DNA of 30,053 nucleotides from Pseudomonadota bacterium (lineage in GTDB: Bacteria > Pseudomonadota > Gammaproteobacteria > Halothiobacillales > Halothiobacillaceae), in contig JAJYPA010000047.1 of the NCBI GenBank assembly GCA_021795795.1, positions 1 to 30,053 of the forward strand. Reading direction: 5' to 3'. The translations under genes and the position numbers were made by a program. Under the pieces are notes generated by a model, which saw only the letters and a list, made by a program, of their open reading frames with translations, had not been told where the DNA came from and did no database searches. Numbering within the stretch: position 1 is the stretch's first letter; the number at the start of each line of letters is the position of its first letter. Of this stretch, positions 15,647 through 24,209 are shown piece after piece.

Positions 15647-16870
15647 TTAGACTAACTGCAAATCGGCAGGTTTTGCATCTGGGAACACCTGCTGAAGTTC
15701 GGCAGGCGTAAGGCCCCATAAGCGCTTGAACAAGCCGCCCAGCAAGCCACGGTAATCAGTGAGCACGGGCCAATCTCGGTTCTGATTAAGTGTTTTTTCG
15801 CTCAATGCGACCTGCTCACCGACAATTTTCCCGCCATGAACGCCACCACCCAGCACCCAATACGTGCTGCCGTGGCCATGGTCGGTACCGCGATTACCAT
15901 TTTCACGAAAGGTGCGGCCAAATTCGCTGATAACGACCACGACGGTTTCGTTCCATGCTTTCCCCATGGTGTCGGGCAACACAGCCAGCCCTGCACCCAG
16001 TTCGGCAAATTTATTGGCGAGCTGGCCTTCGGCTCCTGTGACTCCTGTTTGGTTTATATGGGTATCCCAACCGCCCAAATCCATAAACCCCAGGTTGTAA
16101 TGATCGCGCATTAACACCCCAATTTTAGCGGCAGCCGCTTGAAATCCGCTGGGATTGATCGCGCCGCGGCTCGCAGCGATCATCTCGGCAACGTAACCAT
16201 TTGATGCCATTTGAGCCATATCTTCTGTTACTTGCTGCTGGGTGGTAAACGCAGTACGCACGGTCGGCGCCAAAGAGCTGTGCTGATACATCTGCTCAAG
16301 CAATTGGCGCTGAGCCTCATTCATACTCTGAATTTTACCAACCACCGGCTGATTGGCGATGCGCACTTTGCCCTGCATTGATAAGGGTAGTTGGTTGGTG
16401 AAAGCGATGCTGCGGGCACGATCGTGTAATACGGCAGCCAGACGATTCAGAAAGCCACTATTGAAATCCCTTGTATGTGCGCCTTGGCCAAGCTCGATGT
16501 GATCCTGCGTTTCAAAATGGCTACGAGACAAATCGGCAGTGCCTGCGAACGGCACAAAGGCTGCCTGTTGCCGTTGATACAGTGGCAAGACCGTGTCTTT
16601 CAGACTCGGATGCAATGCCCAGTCGCTATTGAGCTCCAGCGCGCCGTTGGGTTCACTGGGTTTAGGTACCGCAATGTTTGGTCGGCCCTGGTAGTATAAA
16701 TCGCTACTGTAAGGCACCAGCAAATTGGCTGAATCGTAACCACCGCGCAAAAAAATCAATAGGAATCGAGGGTTGCCATTACTCGGGCTCGCTGCCCATA
16801 CACGGGAATTGTAGGCTGCAAGCCCGATACAAGAGGCGATGGTGGTTTGAAGAAATTGACGACGGTTCAT
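15647..16870 (-). CDS. Tat-exported DUF1501 protein
   Basis: A 407-residue protein with a short twin-arginine signal (NRRQFLQ, hydrophobic core, likely cleavage near VWA at 26). Conserved stretches of the DUF1501 family, which belongs to the alkaline phosphatase/sulfatase-like fold, are FLRGGYDSANLLVP (40-53), SHFETQDHIELG (117-128), LGGWDTH (265-271), ISEFGRTFRENGNRGTDHGHGSTYWVLGG (314-342) and near-terminal DYRGLLGGLF. The Asp and His residues in these stretches could bind metal. Activity is unknown. GGAGG precedes the ATG. It follows the DUF1800 gene by 27 bases on the same strand, the usual pairing of these two families, so they probably act together in the periplasm. Confidence 0.9.
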   Translation of the reverse strand: MNRRQFLQTTIASCIGLAAYNSRVWAASPSNGNPRFLLIFLRGGYDSANLLVPYSSDLYYQGRPNIAVPKPSEPNGALELNSDWALHPSLKDTVLPLYQRQQAAFVPFAGTADLSRSHFETQDHIELGQGAHTRDFNSGFLNRLAAVLHDRARSIAFTNQLPLSMQGKVRIANQPVVGKIQSMNEAQRQLLEQMYQHSSLAPTVRTAFTTQQQVTEDMAQMASNGYVAEMIAASRGAINPSGFQAAAAKIGVLMRDHYNLGFMDLGGWDTHINQTGVTGAEGQLANKFAELGAGLAVLPDTMGKAWNETVVVVISEFGRTFRENGNRGTDHGHGSTYWVLGGGVHGGKIVGEQVALSEKTLNQNRDWPVLTDYRGLLGGLFKRLWGLTPAELQQVFPDAKPADLQLV

Positions 16871-16897
16871 AATGAGATACCCTCCTGCGCAATACGT

Positions 16898-18427
16898 TTA
16901 GCGCCACATGAATTCTGGCGCTGAAAGCAGCAGGCTCACGGTTTGCCTTGAATTTTTAGCCTGCTCGATGATCTTGCGGGTTTGAGTACTGAAACTCCCC
17001 AATAGTTCTTGAATAAACGGACTATTCATATCAATCAGAACTTTCGGTGGCGGCTGAACCAGGGCACCGGGACGAGCGGCAATAAATCCGGCAAACTCGA
17101 ATCGGTTGGCCATCTGACCGGAACCGTTCCAGTGACTGGCGCCAAGCTGGTAACCATCCGGTGTGGATCGGCCGTATAAAGCTTCGCCCATGAGGTTACT
17201 CCAGTTCACCAAGGGGTCGGTATGATTAATTACAACCTCGTCGGGTAGCAAGCGTGCAGCAGAAATCAAATAATGCAGCGGATCCTTGAACAGCTTGCCA
17301 AGAGAATGGGTAAATTCCCTGTGGTAGAACAATGTGCGCAACACACTGGCGATCTCACCGTGGCTCTTTTGCCACGTGTCCACCATGCGATCGATCAATT
17401 CCTTGGGTGGATTTTCTGCCACAAAAAACTGGGCAAGTTGCGTGCTAATGTGCCGCGCCGTGGCCGGGTGGTTCCCCAGGAACTCAATGACTTGATTGAT
17501 CTCATCGAGCCCCTTGCCGTGAAAGACATGGCCAAATACGGTTTTGGGGTCAGAATCGTGTCGTGCAGGATTGAAGACCACTAGCCCATCTTGCCAAAAC
17601 GCATCTTCAAATTGAGGAGGAACACGAATAGGCTGCCCCGGAATGGCAACCCCCAAACCGGTCAGCACCCGAGCCAGATTGGTCACATCTGCCTGCGTGT
17701 AACCGCTTCCAACGCCAACTGTGTGCAACTCCATGATTTCACGACCATAGTTTTCATTTATATGGCCTTTTGCGTTCTGCGCATTATTCAAATAAAGCAA
17801 CATTTGCGGGCTATATACGGTGGCGCGAAATAAATCAACAAAGCGCCCCAGCACATGCGGTTTGATCACGCGCCGATAATAATCGCCCATCATCACGCGC
17901 AAAGGACCTTCTTGGAATACTGAGAAATGGTTCATCCAAAACCACGCCAGTTGTTCCTGCAACTGATTTGGGGAATAAATCGCGTAGAGCATCTGTTGTG
18001 CAGCGGCCTCGCGGGAAATAGCTGCAAATTGTTTCTGTATGTTTTGTTGTTCTTGAGCCTTTTGCTCAGGGCTGCCTGCGCTTTTCTGTACAGATTTGAG
18101 TTTTTCGCTCAGCTGATACCAGAGCAAGGACATCGGCACTTTATTGATCGTCATCGCCGCAATCTGCCTCTCAATTGCGGCAGGTAATGTGCCCTCTCCT
18201 TTGGGATGCATTTGTGCTTCAAGCCAAGCGGCTTGCCCTTGCCGTTCAACATCCGCAAGCGTCTTGGCATTCACGCCCCAGGAAAGGCGATTGATAAAGG
18301 CCAGTTGATCTGCGCGCGGATAATCTGTTGACGCCAAACCCGTTCTAGCGCACGACAACAGGCCGAGCGTCAAGGCACTGCTGCGTTGTAAAAATTGACG
18401 CCGAGCGAATCTGAATTGTGATGACAT
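16898..18427 (-). CDS. Tat-exported DUF1800 protein
   Basis: A 509-residue protein beginning with a twin-arginine signal (FARRQFLQR, then a hydrophobic core to about residue 32). DUF1800 hallmarks are AFINRLSWGV (43-52), the region WFWMNHFSVF, and ENYGREIMELHTVGVGSGYTQADV, which is the most conserved part of the family, with TPDGYQLGASHW toward the C-terminus. Biochemical function is unknown. GGAGGG stands before the ATG at 18427. It is the first gene of a two-gene unit with DUF1501. The pair appears less GC-rich than transaldolase or yheS, which may mean a separate history. A palindrome AACAAAATTGTT lies upstream near 18500 but no promoter could be assigned. Confidence 0.9.
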   Translation of the reverse strand: MSSQFRFARRQFLQRSSALTLGLLSCARTGLASTDYPRADQLAFINRLSWGVNAKTLADVERQGQAAWLEAQMHPKGEGTLPAAIERQIAAMTINKVPMSLLWYQLSEKLKSVQKSAGSPEQKAQEQQNIQKQFAAISREAAAQQMLYAIYSPNQLQEQLAWFWMNHFSVFQEGPLRVMMGDYYRRVIKPHVLGRFVDLFRATVYSPQMLLYLNNAQNAKGHINENYGREIMELHTVGVGSGYTQADVTNLARVLTGLGVAIPGQPIRVPPQFEDAFWQDGLVVFNPARHDSDPKTVFGHVFHGKGLDEINQVIEFLGNHPATARHISTQLAQFFVAENPPKELIDRMVDTWQKSHGEIASVLRTLFYHREFTHSLGKLFKDPLHYLISAARLLPDEVVINHTDPLVNWSNLMGEALYGRSTPDGYQLGASHWNGSGQMANRFEFAGFIAARPGALVQPPPKVLIDMNSPFIQELLGSFSTQTRKIIEQAKNSRQTVSLLLSAPEFMWR

Positions 18428-18621
18428 CCCGAACCACCCTCCTGTCTACCAGTGGGAACGCAATAATTAGACCCCGCATTGAGCCTTTCGCATAGAACAA
18501 TTTTGTTAACCATTCGTAAGCAGTGGCTAGGTGAAAATGTGCTACATCAAACAGTAAGGCCAGCTGCACGATGTCCGCCTGATGGGGCCAGGCAGAGCAC
18601 CATCGGCGGTGCAGCGACTTG

Positions 18622-21306
18622 TCAGGCTGCCTTGTACTCCCGGAATCCCGCTAACACGTCAGCAAACGACTTCGGGGCATACTTCTCGAAACTTTCCTGA
18701 TCCACATACACAAAATCGTAGGTCACATCCGACCGCGTAGCGTTGATGTCTTCACACCACTGGCGCAGCCGCGCTGTTTTCAGCGGCACATCCAGGTCTT
18801 CCTGACCCTTGGTCTCGACCACCACAATCCGGCCATCTGTCAGCTTCACGAAAAAGTCGGGATAGTAGTTGGATATATCGCCGTCTGCATTCACATAGTC
18901 CAGCTTGAAATGCACTGCCAGATAGTTCTTGGCATAGGAAACCACATCACCGCAATCCTCCAGAAAACTGGCGAATTGCAGCTCGAAATGGCTGTCGCCG
19001 ATCACGCGATTGAACACGCTCTTTTTCGGCATAAGGTAGCCTTGATCTTTCACCACAAAGGGCCGTGTCTGACGCAGCCTGATAGTATCCCGGATTTCAG
19101 CATCGCCCTTGTCGCGCACGGTCAGATCGTTGATCGCTTTCTTGAAGGTCTCGATCACCGTCTTGGTGGCCGCCAGTTCAGAAAGATTCCGGAGCGTGTT
19201 CGGCGATTCCAGATCAACCGTCTGGCCAAATAGCGCATCCTGAATGAACAGCTTGATCTTGCCGTACAGCACATCGTAGCCACTCACCAGCCGCAACTCC
19301 TTCATCACGGTCTGGGCGAAATATCCAACCACACTCCGATAGTCCGCTACTCCGGCAGTATCCAGGATCGTCGAATGCGTCACCTCGCCGGTGGTAATGT
19401 CCTTAAACACAATCTCGCGCTGCTCCTCCTCGCTGAAGGACTGGTAAATCACCGGCTGAAATGTCATGGCCCCGGCATTCATGTCGCCCAGGTTCTTGTA
19501 TTCCCGATAGACGCGCGGCGACAGCACCGGGATTTCAATATCCAGCGCCTCAAGGTCTTTCTTCTCGTTGCTGTTATCGACTTCCACCACCAGCGGTGTT
19601 TTGGGCGGGGTGCCTTCGCCCATCGCCCTGCGTTCCAGCTCGACACCTTCGGCCTGAATGGATTCAACAAAGTCCATGAAAGCATCCGTGCCCACCACGC
19701 TGACCCACTCTTCGATCCCACCGGGATACATCTTGCGCAAGCCGCGCCCCAGGGTTTGCTCCGGCAGGATATTGCTCTTGGCCGAATAAGCCCGCAGGCC
19801 GACAATCGTGGTCACGTTGCGCACATCCCAGCCTTCCTTGAGCATCAACACGGAAACAATTGCCTTGTAGGGGCTTGCCAGTGAGTCGATCTCGTTCGAT
19901 TGCTGGCGCAGCTTCTCCAGCTCCTCCTTGTCCTTGCCCGTGGCCGCTTCGGAAATCTCGCCGTTGTTCTTGGTGTGAATCACCAGCACCGCATCTTTGA
20001 GATCGGGGTAGCGCCCTTCCAGGTACGCCGCCACGTCATCGCAGTTCTTGGTGTCGTCGGTCATCACGAACAGGATGGCCTTCTTGTCCAGCTTGCGGTG
20101 TTCCTCGTACGCCTTGCGCCACTCGATCACGCCCAGGTCGATATAGTCGGCGTATTTCTCCGTGTATTTGGCGCTTTGCCGTTCCGACAGCTTGGCACGG
20201 CTGGCGGCATCGGGTAGCACAGGGTGTTTAACCACGTTCTGCGAGATCGCCTCCACCAGCGGATAGTCCGCCACCGTCTGTACGAAAATCGCGCCATTGT
20301 TATGCTTTGGCGTGGCGGTTACATCCAGTTGCAGAGAAAGCGCGCCCCCTTTTTGCAACAGCCGGTTGTGAATATCCTGAATCGACTGGAACCACGCGAG
20401 CCTCGCGTCGTGGATATGGTGCGCCTCATCGTTGAGCACCATCAGCTCGTCGATATCGCGCACGATCATGCCCAGATCGACCTTGGAATCCGTGGTCGCG
20501 CCGCTGGGCCGCTTGCCCAGAAAATAATCCATGGTGTTGTCGTCATCCTTTGATGCCGGAATGTCCTCGCCCGCATAGACGCGGTGGATATTGGTCAAAA
20601 AGATATTGCCGGTGGAGTGCGTCACGCGCACCTCGTCTTGCAAGTGCAGGGTTAGCTGAAAGTCGTCGCGCCAGTTGCGGCCATCAAAACCGTTGTCGGG
20701 CAGCACCGGGTCTTCAAAGAAGATGCGCAGGCCCTGAAAATCCTTATAGATACGATCCAGCACGATGATATTGGGTGCAATCACCAGAAAGTTGCGCGAC
20801 AGTTCCGAATCCGGCTCATACAGCTTGTGATAAAAGCTCCAGGCCAGCGCCAAGCTCATCACCTTGGTCTTGCCGCTGCCGGTCGCCATCTTCACCACGT
20901 AGCGTCGCCAGCTCTCATCGAACATCTGCGCGCTCACCGCGCCACTGCTGTCGAAGCGCATCAGGTCGAACTTATCCTTGGCACCCACCACGTCATACAG
21001 GTAGATGATGGTCTCCAGCGCCTCACGCTGGGCGAAGAAGTATTGAAACTGAATGTCCGCACCATCCGTCTGCGTCTGCAAGTGCGGCTCTTTGAACCAC
21101 CAGTTGAGCAGGCTCTTGCTGGTATCACTCGCGCCCACATAGCCGCTGTCTCGAAACGCCTGAACCTTCTTGCGCAAACTGGCTACCAGCGGCGGCATCA
21201 GCTTGTCCGCAGTGGTTTCGCGCAGGGCCTCGTCCGCCGGAAACCAGCGAATCTCCGGATTGAGAATGGCGTGTGGGGAATCGGGAAAGTCGGGATGCAG
21301 GGCCAT
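18622..21306 (-). CDS. res: Type III restriction enzyme, Res subunit
   Basis: An 894-residue ATP-dependent DNA translocase and nuclease. Walker A is MATGSGKT (140-147), the Walker B box is DEAH (293-296), and motifs DVTATP (328-333), MLKEGWDVRNV (488-498) and EQTLGRGLRKM (516-526) complete a superfamily 2 helicase. The C-terminal PD-(D/E)xK nuclease is seen in YYPDFFVKL and VVVETKG (about 814-834), with D817, E831 and K833 as likely catalytic residues, so it appears intact. The ATG overlaps the TAA of mod by one base (TAATG). It works as a complex with Mod: both subunits are needed for cleavage at a distance from unmethylated sites. The sequence gives no recognition site. Confidence 0.93.
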   Translation of the reverse strand: MALHPDFPDSPHAILNPEIRWFPADEALRETTADKLMPPLVASLRKKVQAFRDSGYVGASDTSKSLLNWWFKEPHLQTQTDGADIQFQYFFAQREALETIIYLYDVVGAKDKFDLMRFDSSGAVSAQMFDESWRRYVVKMATGSGKTKVMSLALAWSFYHKLYEPDSELSRNFLVIAPNIIVLDRIYKDFQGLRIFFEDPVLPDNGFDGRNWRDDFQLTLHLQDEVRVTHSTGNIFLTNIHRVYAGEDIPASKDDDNTMDYFLGKRPSGATTDSKVDLGMIVRDIDELMVLNDEAHHIHDARLAWFQSIQDIHNRLLQKGGALSLQLDVTATPKHNNGAIFVQTVADYPLVEAISQNVVKHPVLPDAASRAKLSERQSAKYTEKYADYIDLGVIEWRKAYEEHRKLDKKAILFVMTDDTKNCDDVAAYLEGRYPDLKDAVLVIHTKNNGEISEAATGKDKEELEKLRQQSNEIDSLASPYKAIVSVLMLKEGWDVRNVTTIVGLRAYSAKSNILPEQTLGRGLRKMYPGGIEEWVSVVGTDAFMDFVESIQAEGVELERRAMGEGTPPKTPLVVEVDNSNEKKDLEALDIEIPVLSPRVYREYKNLGDMNAGAMTFQPVIYQSFSEEEQREIVFKDITTGEVTHSTILDTAGVADYRSVVGYFAQTVMKELRLVSGYDVLYGKIKLFIQDALFGQTVDLESPNTLRNLSELAATKTVIETFKKAINDLTVRDKGDAEIRDTIRLRQTRPFVVKDQGYLMPKKSVFNRVIGDSHFELQFASFLEDCGDVVSYAKNYLAVHFKLDYVNADGDISNYYPDFFVKLTDGRIVVVETKGQEDLDVPLKTARLRQWCEDINATRSDVTYDFVYVDQESFEKYAPKSFADVLAGFREYKAA

Positions 21307-23576
21307 TATTTTTTCCCACCCACGCTGACTTCCACAATCGTCATGGTGTCGTTACCGAAGATGTCCACCACCTTCACCGCAATCTTGCGCCGCCCCGGCT
21401 GGCATTCATGCGCCACACTGGTCAACTCCAGTGAGCGGTCCTTCTTGGTACGGAAACTCTGCCACTCGTTCTCGAACACATAGTCGCCGGTCCACTGCTC
21501 CTCGGTCTCGCCGGTTTCGGGAATCTGCACACGGATGATCTCGCGCTTATTCTCGAAGTCGAAATCCACGCTCCAGTAGTCGATCCAGTCGGTCCAGTGC
21601 CGGGTAAGTTGTTCGCGGGTCACGATGCCGTCCTTGTCGCGGCTCACCTTCACAATCTGGCCCTTTTCCACCACGATCTTGCTGCCCTTGTTCTTCAGGG
21701 TCGCCTCGGCATTGGCGATGGAATCCTGCGAGTAGAACACCGAGAAGTCGGTCAGCTCCACCGCTACCGTGTTCTTCTTGATGTGCGGCTTGACCTCAAT
21801 GAAAGAGACATCATGGAACACTACCTGATTCTTCTCCACCGCCCGTTTATCGAACACCTCGGCGGGGATGTATTTGGGCGCGATGTCGATGCCCTTGCCC
21901 CGCGCCTCGTCCAGCACATTGGGGAAAAGCCCCATTTCGAACTCGAAGCCGAGAATGTCCACACGGGTGATGTGCTTCTTGCGGCATTCGAGCATAACCT
22001 CCTCGACGAACAGCCGGGTAACCGGCATATTCACCGGCCCCACCGCCACCAGCCGCCCCGCGCGTTTGCCGTTAAAGGTGGTGAAACCCTCGGTTTTTTC
22101 CGCCCGGTAGGCACGCAAAATTAAATCGAGAAAAGCGGCTTCCTTCTCTTCCAGTTGCTTGCGCTGTTGCTCTTCACGCAGGTTCGGATTGACGCCGACA
22201 AAGTGCTGACGCTCGTACCTGCCGAGATTGAGGATTTCAAAAGCGCGGTAGTCCTTGCCGTCTTCTTTCAACTGCCGCTGCACCCCGATCATGCGCTTTC
22301 GCGTGGTGTGGATGGCGAACTTACCCAGATCGGTGGCGATCCACTTGCGGCCCAATTTTTCGGCGACCGCCGCCGTGGTGCCGGAGCCGCAGAAGAAGTC
22401 GGCAATCAAATCACCTTCATTGGAAGATGCTTTGATAATGCGTTCGAGTAGGGCTTCGGGTTTTTGAGTGGGGTAGTCGATGCGCTCGTCAGACGTATTT
22501 CCAATTCTGCCCACATCGTCCCATGTAGTTGTGAGTGGATTTCCTTTCATATCTTCGAGATAGAACTTAAGACCGTCCATGCGCGGTGTTCCATCCCTTT
22601 TAGTCAAAATCCGGCCTTCAGCCCACCACTGTTCAAGTTGCTCGAACGAAGCCCCCCATGACCGATTATCTGGTGGTTTAGTGCCCCTCCATTCAAACTG
22701 TCTACTAGGATTTCGAGAGGAAAATGTTAAGTTCTCTGCTTTATAAAGACGGCCATCCTCGTCTTTTTTATAGCGACTTAGCTGTGCCTCGCCATAAGGG
22801 CGGTATTGCTCGTTAAAAATAAATTCGGAAGTCTTAGTGCAATAATGAATGGTGTCGTTAGAACGGACATAGCCTCTCGTTTTCATGTTATGAGAGCTTG
22901 TCCTCACCCATATGATTTCATTCTGGTATCGTCCCTGTCCAAAAATATCATCCAAGATCTGCCGCAAATGTTGCGTCACCCGCCAATCACAATGCACATA
23001 AATACTCCCATCCTCGGCCAGCAAATCCCGCATCAACACCAGCCGCTCATAAATCATGCTGATAAAGGAATCCGCGCCCTTGCCCCAGGTGTCGCGATAG
23101 GCGATCTCTTCGAGGATATTGGGCTTCTTGGTGAAGGTGTCGCCGCCGATCTCAATGTCCATGGAGAAATCCGCGCCCACGTCAAACGGCGGGTCGATAT
23201 AGATCAGCTTGAGGCCGCCCTGTTTTTCAATCTCCTCGCGCAGCGGGCCGTTCTTGAGCGATGAGAGAATCAGTTTGTTGTCGCCCCAGATCAGCTTGTT
23301 GGTCCAGCCCTTGAGCTGACGGCCCCGGCTATCGAAATCGAACAGGTCGCCCATGATCGGCTTGTCCTCGGTGCGCTCGGCCCGCGGCTCGTCTACCTGC
23401 TCGATGGTCTGAAACGGCAACACGATATTGCAGACTTCGTTGGTCTTGCCGTTCCACACCAACTCAACCTCGCGTTTGTCGTCGAACAGCAAAAAGCGGT
23501 ATTTCTCCGGCAACGGCTTATCCGATTCCAGAAAGCGAATCACTTCCTGTTTTTCTTGTTCTGATAGTTTCAGCAT
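21306..23576 (-). CDS. mod: Type III DNA methyltransferase, Mod subunit (N6-adenine, beta class)
   Basis: A 756-residue adenine methyltransferase that would protect host DNA and give the Res complex its specificity. The catalytic motif IV is DPPF (128-131, YIDPPFDVGADF) and the AdoMet-binding motif I, FCGSGT (395-400), comes later, which is the beta-class order. Between them, about residues 225-365, is the expected target recognition domain; its DNA (about 22484-22904) is visibly richer in A and T than the rest. A long C-terminal part (about 430-756) would contact Res. AAGGG lies about eight bases before the ATG. No simple-sequence repeat of the kind that makes mod genes phase-variable was seen. 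It lies on the tRNA-Pro side of the island. Confidence 0.93.
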   Translation of the reverse strand: MLKLSEQEKQEVIRFLESDKPLPEKYRFLLFDDKREVELVWNGKTNEVCNIVLPFQTIEQVDEPRAERTEDKPIMGDLFDFDSRGRQLKGWTNKLIWGDNKLILSSLKNGPLREEIEKQGGLKLIYIDPPFDVGADFSMDIEIGGDTFTKKPNILEEIAYRDTWGKGADSFISMIYERLVLMRDLLAEDGSIYVHCDWRVTQHLRQILDDIFGQGRYQNEIIWVRTSSHNMKTRGYVRSNDTIHYCTKTSEFIFNEQYRPYGEAQLSRYKKDEDGRLYKAENLTFSSRNPSRQFEWRGTKPPDNRSWGASFEQLEQWWAEGRILTKRDGTPRMDGLKFYLEDMKGNPLTTTWDDVGRIGNTSDERIDYPTQKPEALLERIIKASSNEGDLIADFFCGSGTTAAVAEKLGRKWIATDLGKFAIHTTRKRMIGVQRQLKEDGKDYRAFEILNLGRYERQHFVGVNPNLREEQQRKQLEEKEAAFLDLILRAYRAEKTEGFTTFNGKRAGRLVAVGPVNMPVTRLFVEEVMLECRKKHITRVDILGFEFEMGLFPNVLDEARGKGIDIAPKYIPAEVFDKRAVEKNQVVFHDVSFIEVKPHIKKNTVAVELTDFSVFYSQDSIANAEATLKNKGSKIVVEKGQIVKVSRDKDGIVTREQLTRHWTDWIDYWSVDFDFENKREIIRVQIPETGETEEQWTGDYVFENEWQSFRTKKDRSLELTSVAHECQPGRRKIAVKVVDIFGNDTMTIVEVSVGGKK

Positions 23577-24036
23577 GTATGACCCTTACCTGTCTTCAAA
23601 TTACCGCTCCGGCTGGTGTTGCCAACATTTAGGTTAGTCCGTCGCCGGAATCTGCGACGGGAGGGCAGTCAGGTTGCAGGGTTAGTAGTGGAAGACACCC
23701 TGTTTTTTGAACAAATGTTAAATCAAACCTACCGAATAAACCCCCTCCTTTCCACAGATAACCCTGACATACCATAAATTAAGGCGATTAAAGGTACGTT
23801 GCTCTCTGTAAGCCACTGAGGTGAAACAGGTTGCATCATATGAATAACGATGAAGGGCTCGTCCATATGCGAAATGGCGACGCCAGCCAAGCCTAAACCG
23901 AGATCGGCACCAAACTCACTATCGAAAACAGCGCATTCTTTTTGTTTTCCTCATGCCACAACGAACCGCATTTGCAGGCGGTTACAGCCGATTTTTTCGG
24001 GTACAAATTCGGATACAAATGCGCGTAAAAAAACAC
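23577..24036. other. Gene-poor stretch between mod and the tRNA-Pro terminator
   Basis: No convincing gene is seen. The stretch holds a seven-base hairpin CCGTCGC/GCGACGG (23639-23660) just upstream of mod, a 73-codon open frame without a good start on the minus strand (23732-23950), and two tandem 12-base repeats near its right end. It presumably contains the mod promoter, which could not be pinned down. Its makeup would suit the remains of an integration event at the tRNA gene. Confidence 0.45.
23997..24020 (+). repeat. Tandem 12-base repeat beside tRNA-Pro
   Basis: TCGGGTACAAAT is directly followed by TCGGATACAAAT, one mismatch in twelve. Short tandem GTACAAAT-like copies are often seen near tyrosine integrase attachment regions at tRNA genes, where they may be arm-type binding sites. 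No integrase gene remains here, so this reading is inference. Confidence 0.5.
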
Positions 24037-24083
24037 AAAAAAAGGCCGTTTTACACAACACAAAATGAAGTGGAAAACGGCCT
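24037..24083 (-). terminator. Rho-independent terminator after tRNA-Pro
   Basis: On the minus strand a ten-base stem AGGCCGTTTT/AAAACGGCCT encloses a loop of about 21 bases and is followed by a run of seven T (counting the last stem base) and further T-rich sequence. It stands about 16 bases beyond the CCA end of tRNA-Pro and would end the tRNA transcript, and perhaps the upstream ispB operon too. Confidence 0.8.
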
Positions 24084-24099
24084 AAGTTACTGATTTATT

Positions 24100-24176
24100 T
24101 GGTCGGAGTGATAGGATTCGAACCTACGACCCCTACGTCCCGAACGTAGTGCTCTACCAGACTGAGCCACACTCCG
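24100..24176 (-). tRNA. tRNA-Pro (anticodon CGG)
   Basis: A 77-base cloverleaf on the minus strand with the CCA end encoded. The acceptor stem pairs CGGAGTG with CACTCCG, the D arm contains GGCTCAGTCTGGTAGAGC, the anticodon stem CTACG/CGTAG encloses TTCGGGA with anticodon CGG, and the T arm is GTAGGTTCGAATCCTAT. It is very similar to E. coli proK. It lies 33 bases after the ispB stop. Its 3' end faces the restriction-modification operon. Confidence 0.97.
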
Positions 24177-24209
24177 AAGTAGTGCCTGAAGCGACTGTTG
24201 ATGGTGGAA

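Noticed and set aside
17970..18000. GGAATAAA inside the DUF1800 gene as a further ECF promoter
   Set aside because: No CGTC at the required distance, and the site is inside a coding sequence.
21306..23576. Search for simple-sequence repeats in mod that would make it phase-variable
   Set aside because: No homopolymer or short tandem tract of useful length was seen in the coding sequence.
23732..23950. Minus-strand open frame of 73 codons before mod (contains an ATG at 23866 giving 45 residues)
   Set aside because: No ribosome site, no recognisable family, and most of it precedes the only reasonable start codon.
23850..24068. Plus-strand 72-codon open frame between mod and tRNA-Pro
   Set aside because: It runs through the tandem repeat and the tRNA terminator and shows no protein-like pattern.
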